In this document: positions 16,934 to 24,610 of the stretch, in pieces
How the letters are laid out: every line of letters begins with the position of its first letter
How positions within the stretch are numbered: position 1 is the first letter of the stretch
NCBI RefSeq assembly: GCF_900106835.1
Contig: NZ_FNNR01000007.1
Span: 274,891-338,890, forward strand
Length of the DNA stretch: 64,000 nucleotides
Direction: 5' to 3'
DNA from: Arthrobacter sp. cf158
GTDB lineage: Bacteria; Actinomycetota; Actinomycetes; Actinomycetales; Micrococcaceae
Position numbers and translations under genes: made by a program
The notes under the pieces: generated by a model
The model's database searches: none
What the model was told of the DNA's origin: nothing
What the model saw: the letters and a program-made list of their open reading frames with translations, nothing else

Positions 16934-17773
16934 ATGACTTCAGATACTTCTGCGCTGCCCGGGGCCCCGCGCCTCCGCGAAAAACGGCCCACTGTGCCGT
17001 GGTCGGACCTCTTTGTGCAGGGGGCGGACGGTGCGGATATCCGGTTGCGCGTTTATGAAGCCGCGGCCCGCCCGTCCGTAACACTGGTGTGGGCGCATGG
17101 CGGCAGCTGGACCCGCGGGTCCATTGAAGGTTGGCATGAAGCGTGCGCCGCTCTGGCCTCTCTTGGCACTGCAAGGATCATCAGCGTTGGCTACCGGCTC
17201 GCTCCCCGATGGCTCCACCCCACCGCGGTGATGGACATCGCCGCAGCCACTCTCTGGGCACAGCAAAAGTACAGTCACCCGGTGCTGGTGGGCGGTGACA
17301 GCGCAGGTGGAACCCTGGCCGCGGGTGTCGCACTCTGGTTCCGGGACAATGGGCTGCCCCTTCACGGACAAGTCCTGGCCTATCCCCCGCTGGATCCCGA
17401 GTGCAGCGCAGCGTCTTACCGGCACAGCAGGTCCTTCCCGCCCCGATCACTGCTGCTGGATGCGTGGGGCGAGTACGCCGGCTCCGAAACCGACCTACGG
17501 GAACGGCTGTACCTTTCGCCGTTGCACGCGGCCAGACTCACTGGGCTCTGTCCTGTTTCCCTCATAGTCGGCGCGGCTGACCCGGTGCGCGACGACGTCG
17601 AGCAATTCGCCCAGCGGTTGGCAGCATCGTCGGTCCCCGTGGACCTGGAAGTAAGCCCGGCCGTCGCCCACGGACACTTCCTGGACAGCTCCCCGGCGAA
17701 CCCGGTCCATCGGTGGATCCAAACCCGCCTGAGCCTCAAGAACAACCAACCAGCTACAACTGAAGGAGCATGA
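16934..17773 (+). CDS. Alpha/beta-hydrolase, hormone-sensitive-lipase type esterase
   Basis: 279 residues from ATG 16934, preferred over ATG 16919 because AAGGA lies seven bases before it. The catalytic elements of the HSL family are all present: oxyanion motif HGGSW (55-59), nucleophile Ser123 in GGDSAGG, acid Asp226 in GAADPVRDD and a catalytic His in AHGHF (256-258). It probably hydrolyses a small acyl ester or lactone. It is the first gene of the rightward operon, separated by one base from the next coding region. Confidence 0.85.
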   Translation: MTSDTSALPGAPRLREKRPTVPWSDLFVQGADGADIRLRVYEAAARPSVTLVWAHGGSWTRGSIEGWHEACAALASLGTARIISVGYRLAPRWLHPTAVMDIAAATLWAQQKYSHPVLVGGDSAGGTLAAGVALWFRDNGLPLHGQVLAYPPLDPECSAASYRHSRSFPPRSLLLDAWGEYAGSETDLRERLYLSPLHAARLTGLCPVSLIVGAADPVRDDVEQFAQRLAASSVPVDLEVSPAVAHGHFLDSSPANPVHRWIQTRLSLKNNQPATTEGA

Positions 17774-17774
17774 G

Positions 17775-18296
17775 ATGAGCACCACCACCAGCCCGGACGC
17801 CGCTTACACCAAGGCCCTGCTGCGGCACTTCGCTGACCTCCGCGATGGAACGCACGGAGAGGCCGTGAGCCGGCAGGACAAGGAAGCTCTCTTCCGCTCG
17901 GCAGTCGATCTGCTGGAACCCTACGCACGCCAGGCTCTGGATGAAGTCAATGATGTCCTCATGCTGGGCCAGGGCACCGTGGAGTCCTCAGGCATTGGCC
18001 GTTCACCGGACACCGGGTTGATCTGCTCCTGGACGCTGGGGTGGGCCGAACAGCGCGCCGCCGGCATCCCACCGATCACCATTCACGCCTATTACGGACG
18101 CGGTTTCCACCACCCCCACTTACGGGGCGGGACGGTCAAAGAATGGCCGCTGAACGTGTTTACCCCCGAACAGGCCGCACAGGAACTGCCGATCCTGCGC
18201 GCCATTGCGTCGGCCGAGATCCACAACCTCGTTTTCCTGGCCGATTACACGATCGTTCCGTCCTCCAAGCCCGGCACCACCACCTCGACGCGATGA
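17775..18296 (+). CDS. Unknown 173-aa protein of the rightward operon
   Basis: GAAGGAG lies seven bases before the ATG. The protein is soluble, with a helical N-terminus (AYTKALLRHFADLRDG) and a distinctive middle part (LMLGQGTVESSGIGRSPDTG, AYYGRGFHHPHLRGG) that is His- and Gly-rich. No domain is recognised. It overlaps the MsnO8-type monooxygenase gene by 4 bp, so the two proteins are made in a fixed ratio and may act together. The clustered histidines could bind a metal, but that is only a guess. Confidence 0.72.
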   Translation: MSTTTSPDAAYTKALLRHFADLRDGTHGEAVSRQDKEALFRSAVDLLEPYARQALDEVNDVLMLGQGTVESSGIGRSPDTGLICSWTLGWAEQRAAGIPPITIHAYYGRGFHHPHLRGGTVKEWPLNVFTPEQAAQELPILRAIASAEIHNLVFLADYTIVPSSKPGTTTSTR

Positions 18297-19318
18297 AGCT
18301 CTCAGTCCTCGACCAATCCCCCATCGCCGCCGGCCACAGCAAGGCCGGGGCACTGGGTGAAACCATTGCGTTGGCCCGTGCTGCGGAGGAAGCCGGCTAC
18401 CACCGCTTCTGGCTCGCCGAACACCACGATTCCCCGGGCTTCGCCGGCACCACTCCCGCCCTCATGGCGATGGCCGTCCTGGATGCCACCACCAGGATCA
18501 CTGTCGGCTCCGGCGGGGTCCTGCTGGGCCTGCATGAACCCTGGCAGGTTGCGGAGTCCTTCGACATCCTTGCGGCCCTCCATCCGGGCCGCGTGAACCT
18601 CGGCGTCGGCCGGGCCGGCAGCGGCGGTACGGGTTCCTTCAACGAGAAGATCATCGAACTGCATGCACGGCTTGGCCTGATGCCCGGAACGGAGGGCCGG
18701 GATGACCTGGACATCTGGCTGCTGGGCGCCGGCACCGGCTCGGCGCCCCTGGCCGCCGCCACCGGAGCAGGATACGCCCATGCCCACTTCCTCAACACCG
18801 GAAGCGCCAGGACAGCCCTGGCGCACTACCGGGAGAACTTTCGTGCCGGTGCGGTACGGAAGCAACCGGAGGCGCTCCTTGCTGTGCGGGCCATCGCTGC
18901 CCACACCGATGCCAAGGCACAGGAACTCGCCAACCCGGTGAGGCTCTGGAGGGCACGGAAAGACCTCGGCCTGGACGAACCCTTCCCCCTCACCACAGAT
19001 CCTGCAGGGTGGTCCGCAGAGGAGCTTCGCCGGACTGAAAACAACGAAAGCCGGCTGATCGTCGGCGCCGCGGACGACGTTGCCCATCAACTCACCGTCC
19101 TGGCGGAAGAACTGGGGGTCAATGAACTGATGATCAGCAGCCCTGTTCCCTCCCTGGAGGACCGCATCAGCTCCAACACGCTGATCGCCCGCGCCTTTGC
19201 CCGGCTTTCCCCTGGAGACACCGGTGGCCGGCCCGCCCAGGAAGGGGCAGCCGCCCAGGAAGGGGCAGCCGCCCAGGAAGGGGTTAGGAGTGCATCCCCT
19301 CGTTTCAGCCATTCATGA
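18293..19318 (+). CDS. LLM-class flavin-dependent monooxygenase, MsnO8 type
   Basis: 341 residues from the ATG overlapping the previous stop (ATGA). It starts MKLSVLDQSPI and contains RFWLAEHHDSPGFAGTTPA, VGSGGVLLGLHEPWQVAE and RVNLGVGRAGSGG, the pattern of the MsnO8 subgroup of bacterial-luciferase-like proteins. These use reduced flavin and O2; the substrate is unknown. No flavin reductase is in the operon. The last 30 residues contain an Ala/Gln/Glu/Gly repeat encoded by an 18-bp tandem repeat, beyond the normal family end. Confidence 0.86.
   Translation: MKLSVLDQSPIAAGHSKAGALGETIALARAAEEAGYHRFWLAEHHDSPGFAGTTPALMAMAVLDATTRITVGSGGVLLGLHEPWQVAESFDILAALHPGRVNLGVGRAGSGGTGSFNEKIIELHARLGLMPGTEGRDDLDIWLLGAGTGSAPLAAATGAGYAHAHFLNTGSARTALAHYRENFRAGAVRKQPEALLAVRAIAAHTDAKAQELANPVRLWRARKDLGLDEPFPLTTDPAGWSAEELRRTENNESRLIVGAADDVAHQLTVLAEELGVNELMISSPVPSLEDRISSNTLIARAFARLSPGDTGGRPAQEGAAAQEGAAAQEGVRSASPRFSHS
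19235..19283 (+). repeat. 18-bp tandem repeat, 2.7 copies
   Basis: Unit GCCCAGGAAGGGGCAGCC repeated at 19235, 19253 and (13 bases) 19271. It encodes AQEGAA repeats at the end of the monooxygenase. Each unit carries a Shine-Dalgarno-like AGGAAGGGG, and the last copy sits about seven bases before the GTG start of the next gene. Confidence 0.85.
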
Positions 19319-20171
19319 TGTAGCCAGGCACCACCCTGGCAAGGTGGCCCTTCGGTGGAATTGCCATGACTTCCCTTACGCGGCCGTGGACAGGCAGATC
19401 AACACCAAGGCCCTGGCCATGCAGCTCAAAGGCGTACGGGCGGGTGAACTCGTGGCATTTGCCGCAGCCCCGGGCCCGGACAGCCTGGTGGAATCCGCGG
19501 CGCTGTGGGCACTGGGGGCTGCCGGGCTTCCGCTCCACTCAGGTGCCGAAGGAACGCTGCCTGCCCATGCGATCCTTGAGCAGGCTACCGGCTTCATGCA
19601 CCCCGACGGCGACTACCTCAAGGCTGCCCCCGGGTCCGGAACCGCACCGTCTTTTCCCCCTGCCGTGTGGCTTCATGAAGAGCCTGCCGCCGGGCCAACT
19701 GCGGTGGATGTCCAGGAGTTCACAGCTGTTCTTGAGGGCGCTGAAAAGAGGTTCAGCCTCTCGACGCGCACCGTGCTTGGACTCAGCAGCTTGGTGCACC
19801 CGGGGTCCATGATCGATGTGTGGGCGGTTCTGGCCGCGGGCGGGACGGTCGATCTGATCAACCACCACGAATCACTGACTGGAGACTGCCTCGGGCAGCA
19901 TCTCCGCGAGACCGAAGCGGACCTGCTGGTGGTCCCTTCGGCTCTTCCCCGGAGGCTCCGCGACGTTCCCGGTGCTGTCTTCGCTCAGTTCCGCGACGTC
20001 ATGGTCCTTGAACCCTTCGACAGGGATTCCCGCACCACCCTGGCGGATGCTTTCCCATGCGCCATTTTTCATCACTGGGACCCCTCAACAGCTTTTGAGG
20101 ACATGTCCGATTACTGCCCGGCGGACTTTGTTGCCGGTACCAACCACCAACCAAAGGACTCCCATGCGTAA
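19290..20171 (+). CDS. Adenylation-domain-like (ANL) protein, truncated and lacking the P-loop motif
   Basis: 293 residues from GTG 19290, placed by AGGAAGGGG seven bases upstream; overlaps the monooxygenase 3' end by 29 bp. The N-terminal part (HHPGKVALRWNCHDF, VDRQINTKALAMQLKGVRAGELVAF) resembles the start of acyl/aminoacyl-adenylating enzymes. IDVWAVLAAGGTVDLINHHE resembles the region after their nucleotide site. The expected TSGTTGxPKG phosphate-binding motif and the whole C-terminal lid domain are missing. It is therefore likely inactive as a ligase, perhaps a binding or scaffold protein, or a decayed gene kept in frame. It overlaps GalU by 8 bp. Confidence 0.6.
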   Translation: MHPLVSAIHDVARHHPGKVALRWNCHDFPYAAVDRQINTKALAMQLKGVRAGELVAFAAAPGPDSLVESAALWALGAAGLPLHSGAEGTLPAHAILEQATGFMHPDGDYLKAAPGSGTAPSFPPAVWLHEEPAAGPTAVDVQEFTAVLEGAEKRFSLSTRTVLGLSSLVHPGSMIDVWAVLAAGGTVDLINHHESLTGDCLGQHLRETEADLLVVPSALPRRLRDVPGAVFAQFRDVMVLEPFDRDSRTTLADAFPCAIFHHWDPSTAFEDMSDYCPADFVAGTNHQPKDSHA

Positions 20172-21108
20172 GGCAGTCATCCCCGCTGCGGGGCTCGGAA
20201 CGAGGTTCCTGCCGGCCACCAAGGCGATGCCCAAAGAGATGCTCCCCGTCGTAGACAAGCCCGCCATCCAGTTCGTCGTGGAAGAAGCAGTCCGGGCGGG
20301 TATTACTGACGTTGTGATGATCACCGGGCGGAACAAGCGGGCTTTGGAGGATCACTTCGACCGCGAGCCCTTCCTGGAACAAACCCTGATAGCCAAGGGA
20401 GACCACACCAAATTGGCTGCCGTCCAGGAGTCCTCGTCGCTGGCGGATCTGCATTACCTGCGCCAAGGCGACCCGAAAGGATTGGGCCATGCCGTCCTGC
20501 GGGCGCGGGCACACGTTGGCAATGAACCGTTCGCGGTGCTGCTCGGCGACGACCTCATCGATGAAAGGGACAGCATTCTGGACGACATGGCCCGGGTCCA
20601 GGAACGCACCGGGGGCTCAGTGGTGGCCTTGATGGAGGTGGAGCCGGAACAGATCAGTTCCTACGGCTGTGCCGACGTTGCCTCCAGCGACGTGGAGGGG
20701 GCCTTCAGGGTCCGCGGTCTCGTCGAAAAACCTGAACCCGACAACGCGCCGTCGAACCTTGCCATCATTGGCCGCTACGTTCTTCATCCACGGGTTTTTG
20801 AGGTACTTGAGCAAACGCCTCCGGGCCGTGGAGGGGAAATTCAGCTGACGGATGCCCTGCAAACCCTTGCGGTTTCCGACGGACCGGGCTCCGGAGTGTA
20901 CGGGGTGGTGTTCCGTGGCCGGCGCTTCGATACGGGCGACAAGTTGAGCTATCTCAAGGCCGTGATGACGGTGGCTTTGGAACGCGAGGACACCGGGCCC
21001 GGGCTGCGTGCGTGGCTCCAGGAAAATGTTTGCCTCAGCGACGTGGACCAGCCGGAGGGCCTCCCCGCAGGAAGGACTCAATTCGTTCAAGAGCCGGCAG
21101 GTGCTTGA
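20164..21108 (+). CDS. galU: UTP-glucose-1-phosphate uridylyltransferase
   Basis: 314 residues starting MRKAVIPAAGLGTRFLPATK with the full nucleotidyltransferase signature (KAMPKEMLPVVDKPAIQ), then FAVLLGDDLID and LVEKPEP. It makes UDP-glucose from UTP and glucose-1-phosphate. AAAGGA precedes the ATG. It is the last gene of the rightward operon. Being next to an epimerase and AUDH-like genes, it probably supplies an activated sugar for this pathway, or it may be one of several GalU copies in the genome. Confidence 0.9.
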   Translation: MRKAVIPAAGLGTRFLPATKAMPKEMLPVVDKPAIQFVVEEAVRAGITDVVMITGRNKRALEDHFDREPFLEQTLIAKGDHTKLAAVQESSSLADLHYLRQGDPKGLGHAVLRARAHVGNEPFAVLLGDDLIDERDSILDDMARVQERTGGSVVALMEVEPEQISSYGCADVASSDVEGAFRVRGLVEKPEPDNAPSNLAIIGRYVLHPRVFEVLEQTPPGRGGEIQLTDALQTLAVSDGPGSGVYGVVFRGRRFDTGDKLSYLKAVMTVALEREDTGPGLRAWLQENVCLSDVDQPEGLPAGRTQFVQEPAGA

Positions 21109-21121
21109 CGGGTAAAGCAGA

Positions 21122-21149
21122 GTGGCCGGTGGGAAGCCCCACCGGCCAC
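21122..21149. terminator. Hairpin between galU and the subtilase gene
   Basis: A 12-bp perfect stem (GTGGCCGGTGGG and complement) with a 4-base loop sits between the convergent ends. No T run follows, so termination strength is uncertain. Confidence 0.6.
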
Positions 21150-21173
21150 TGCCGTCACTACATCAAGAAAGCC

Positions 21174-24100
21174 TTAGCCGGCGTTGTTGCTTTGTACCGG
21201 CTCGTCAGCGCGGATCTTGCCGCGCGGTTTCTTGTCCTTCTTGTCCTTCTTGGGGTCTTCCTCGTCCGGGACCACTACGGCTCCGCCCGGGTTGACCAGG
21301 ACGGTGACGAAGCTCGGCTCGCTGGTCCCTGCGAAGGTGAGGCGGCCGATGTAGGAACCCGGGGTCAGGTTCTTCCAGTTGAGCGTGATCTGGCCCGCCT
21401 TTCCGTTGGCCAGGCGGATCGGATTCGGCGTCACGGTGGCGTTGCCCTGGTTGGCACCCAGGACGGCAGCATCAACAGTGGCCTTGGTGGGCTGGTTGTT
21501 GGGGCTGGCGTAGAGGTTGGCGAAGACGTAGTAGTCGCCGGGTGCCGGGTTGGGAACGGACAGTGTCTCACTGGCCGAGGCCGTTGCGGCCGGCAACTGC
21601 TGGCCGGAGGGGGTGAGGACCAGCATGTCGAAGTCCGCGGCCTCGTTGGAGGAAATCACCGAGAACTTGGCAAGGGCGCTGCCCTCACCAACGGTCACCT
21701 TCTTCACGTAGTTGGACGCGTTGGTCTCGCCTGCGAAGGGACCCGGGACCAGTTCCACTGCCGAGGAATCAGCCTTGGACAGTCCGTCAACCGTGACACC
21801 GACGGGCAGGTTGGTGCCGGAGGTGATGTTGATGGTGGCGGAGCCGTTGGGCCCGGTTCCCGTGAACGCCAGGGCCTTGTCCGCAATGACGGACTGCGGC
21901 CGGACGGCGATGGGCGAGGTGACTGTCTTGTTGGCGCCCTGCCAGCTCAGCGAACCCATGGCGAACTTGCCCAGGGCTGCGTTGTTGTTTTCGAACTGCA
22001 CCTTGAACGTCTTCTTCTCTCCGGCTGCCCCGAAGTTCAGGACGGACGGGGTGACCTTGACGTTGACGCCGGGGACGTTGACTGAGGCGCGGTACAGGCC
22101 CGGGGTCAGTGCGGTGACCGTGCGGGTGACCTCGATCTTGCCGGCCAGGTTACCCAGCGCGAAGGAAGGTACGTTCATGTCGCGGGCAGCGGTGGTACCG
22201 AGCCCTTCGATGCCCAGGTCCATGCCGGTGCCCTGGATGAACTTGAGGTAGTCCTCCGTGGTGGCGTCGTACACGAGCCCCGGGCTGAGGACCTTTGCGG
22301 GGTCAACCTGTCCGGCACCGGTGGCGAAGACATCCTTGTTGATGGCGCCGTTGGCCAGCTTGACCGGACCGGCGGTGGTCATCATGGCGGACTTCACGGT
22401 AGCCGGGGACCACTGCGGGTTCTTGCCCAGGATCAGTGCGCCGAAACCGGCCACGTGCGGTGAGGCCATGGATGTTCCGGACAGGAAGCCGAAGTTGTCT
22501 CCACCGGTTCCGATCGGCGAAACACCCGCGAGGATTGCGACACCGGGAGCGGATACGTCGGGCTTCAACAGATCCGAGTCGGTAGCGAGCAGCGGTCCGC
22601 GGGAGGAGAATCCAGCGATCTGGGGCTGCGCTTCAGCAGGCAGGCCCGTGGTGTCGCGGTTCAGCAGGGACACGGTGATGGCCGGGTTGGCCCCTACTTT
22701 GTCCTTGATGGTCTGCGTTGCTGGCGGGTTCACGTGGACCGTGGGGATGACGTGCTTGTCCGTGTCCAGCGAAGAATCCGTCAGGTTCACCAGGATCATG
22801 CCCACGCCACCGCCGCGCAGGACCTCGGCGCTCTTGGCGGTACGGTCAACAACGCCGCGGTCACAGACCACAACCTTGCCGGCAACCTTGGCCGGATCCA
22901 GGGACCCGGGAGCACAGAGTGCCGCGTTGCCTTCACCGCTTGCAGCGTTGTTGGACAGCACGACGCCGGCCCCGCTCACCTCGCGGTTCATGATGGACGC
23001 TCCGCGGAATTTGCTGCCGTCTGAGAATTCGACAGTACCCTGAAGCTCCTGCGAGAACGAGGTAGCGGCAACCGTGGTCAGCCACGGTGCTCCGTGGTTC
23101 ACGGTGCTGGCGGTCGGCCCGGAGTTGCCGGCCGAGGTTGCCACGAAGATGCCGGCGGAAGCTGCCGAGAGGAACGCCAGGGAGACCGGATCCGTGGTGG
23201 ACGTGGTGGAGCCTGAGATGGAGTAGTTCAGGACGTCCACGCCGTCCAGGATGGCCTGCTCAATAGCGTCCACGGAAGCTGAGCCGTAGCAGCCACCCGT
23301 GGCAGGATCGGTGTCTTCCCAGCAGACCTTGTACACGGAGAGCTTGGCGGCGGGAGCGATCCCGCTGGTGGTTCCGAAGCTGCGGCCGTCCACGACGGCG
23401 TCGACGTTGGCGTTGCCCGCCGCGGTGCTGGCCGTGTGGGTGCCGTGGCTGTCCACGTCAACGGGAGAGATGACTTCTTCCGGGGCACGGTTTTCCGGCG
23501 GGACTGTTTCCAGGAAGGCGTCGGCGAAGTAGTGGGTGCTGAGGACCTTGGAGTTGCAGGCGCTGCCGTCGTAGTCAGCGCCGGTATCGGTACCGGCCTG
23601 GCATTCGCCGATGAACGTATCGCCATCGGCCTTCAGCATGGCGATCTTGCCGTCAGCGGTGCGGTAGGGAACGCCTACCTGGGGGTTGCCCACCAGCGGA
23701 CCGACGGGCTCTCCCGCAAAGAACGGGTTGGAGGGGGTGTAGCCGGTGTCGATCACGCCAACAACGGTGCCCTTGCCGGCGTTGTCCTGCCCGCCGTATT
23801 GCGTGGCCCAGGTGCCGTTGGGGCCGCTGAGCTTGAGGAAGTCGGTGGTGGAGTAGTCCGGGGCGTACTGCGTGTCCGGCGCCACCATGAGGACCTTGGG
23901 ATCCTTGGCCAGGTTAATGGCCTGGTCTGCGGTCAGGTTGGCACTGAAACCGTTGACTGCCGTGGTGAAGTCACGCTCGATCGTGATGTTTTCCTGTTTC
24001 GCGACCTCCTGCTGTTTCTGCTGCAGGTGCGATTGGTATTCCTTCACCTCGGCGCTGTCGGCGTCGAGCTTCTTGCCCTCCTCCGGCTTGGTAGGCGCGA

Positions 24101-24362
24101 GTCCCGCCGTGCCGCCGTCGTAAGTAGCCGCAGGCTTCTCGGCAAGGACCACCATGTAGCGGCCGTCCTTGTATGTGCTGGGGTCAAGGTTCTTCTTGGC
24201 CACGCCCGCAACGTTCCCGGGCGTCTCCGGGGCGGGAGCGGCCTGGGCAGGCATCGCCATTGACGAGAGCAGCAACGGCAGTCCGACGGCGAGCGCCGCG
24301 GCCTTCCGAAGCCCCCCGCTTCTGACGAAGCTCTTTCCTTGTGATTTCACGAGTGGTTGCAC
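21174..24362 (-). CDS. Secreted subtilisin-like serine protease (S8) with I9 and PA domains
   Basis: 1062 residues from GTG 24362. The internal GTG at 24350, 11 bases after GAAAGG, is an equally good start and loses only four residues. A signal peptide (cleaved near AQA, about residue 41) is followed by an I9 propeptide (about 68-170) and an S8 domain with Asp205 (VIDTG), His306 (DSHGTH), Asn413 (AGNSG) and Ser631 (GTSMASPHVAG). A PA domain is inserted around 450-575 (GKVVVCDRG). Fn3-like and other beta domains fill the C-terminal 400 residues, ending in a Lys/Asp-rich tail. This is the cucumisin-like architecture. An extracellular protease; no cell-wall anchor motif is seen. Confidence 0.92.
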   Translation of the reverse strand: MQPLVKSQGKSFVRSGGLRKAAALAVGLPLLLSSMAMPAQAAPAPETPGNVAGVAKKNLDPSTYKDGRYMVVLAEKPAATYDGGTAGLAPTKPEEGKKLDADSAEVKEYQSHLQQKQQEVAKQENITIERDFTTAVNGFSANLTADQAINLAKDPKVLMVAPDTQYAPDYSTTDFLKLSGPNGTWATQYGGQDNAGKGTVVGVIDTGYTPSNPFFAGEPVGPLVGNPQVGVPYRTADGKIAMLKADGDTFIGECQAGTDTGADYDGSACNSKVLSTHYFADAFLETVPPENRAPEEVISPVDVDSHGTHTASTAAGNANVDAVVDGRSFGTTSGIAPAAKLSVYKVCWEDTDPATGGCYGSASVDAIEQAILDGVDVLNYSISGSTTSTTDPVSLAFLSAASAGIFVATSAGNSGPTASTVNHGAPWLTTVAATSFSQELQGTVEFSDGSKFRGASIMNREVSGAGVVLSNNAASGEGNAALCAPGSLDPAKVAGKVVVCDRGVVDRTAKSAEVLRGGGVGMILVNLTDSSLDTDKHVIPTVHVNPPATQTIKDKVGANPAITVSLLNRDTTGLPAEAQPQIAGFSSRGPLLATDSDLLKPDVSAPGVAILAGVSPIGTGGDNFGFLSGTSMASPHVAGFGALILGKNPQWSPATVKSAMMTTAGPVKLANGAINKDVFATGAGQVDPAKVLSPGLVYDATTEDYLKFIQGTGMDLGIEGLGTTAARDMNVPSFALGNLAGKIEVTRTVTALTPGLYRASVNVPGVNVKVTPSVLNFGAAGEKKTFKVQFENNNAALGKFAMGSLSWQGANKTVTSPIAVRPQSVIADKALAFTGTGPNGSATINITSGTNLPVGVTVDGLSKADSSAVELVPGPFAGETNASNYVKKVTVGEGSALAKFSVISSNEAADFDMLVLTPSGQQLPAATASASETLSVPNPAPGDYYVFANLYASPNNQPTKATVDAAVLGANQGNATVTPNPIRLANGKAGQITLNWKNLTPGSYIGRLTFAGTSEPSFVTVLVNPGGAVVVPDEEDPKKDKKDKKPRGKIRADEPVQSNNAG

Positions 24363-24403
24363 CTTTCACTGAGGGAGGCCCGGGCTCCATCACCAAGGCC
24401 TGT

Positions 24404-24444
24404 CAACTAGTAGTTGGTTGAACCTTTGACAGTTCTTGTCAAAG
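24404..24444. promoter_or_regulatory. Two inverted repeats upstream of the subtilase gene
   Basis: CAACT-AGT-AGTTG (24404-24416) is followed by CTTTGACA-N5-TGTCAAAG (24424-24444), the latter a perfect 8-bp inverted repeat. On the minus strand the second repeat offers a TTGACA element pointing at the subtilase. No convincing -10 box is visible, so these are better read as candidate repressor sites. Confidence 0.45.
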
Positions 24445-24556
24445 CCGCGCAACCAGCCGAGTCACAGAGTACCTAGTGATAGCCGAATATGACATACAGC
24501 ACATTTTGGGAAATTTGTCTTGTCACAGTGCGGGTGATTCGTCATGGAACGACCAA

Positions 24557-24590
24557 CAGCGGACCGCGGTAAATGACCCGCGGTCCGCTG
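24557..24590 (-). terminator. Terminator of the sialidase gene
   Basis: A 13-bp perfect stem (CAGCGGACCGCGG and complement) with an 8-base loop, 20 bases after the sialidase stop on the minus strand. Confidence 0.65.
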
Positions 24591-24610
24591 CTTGTCACAG
24601 CCCCAAAAAG

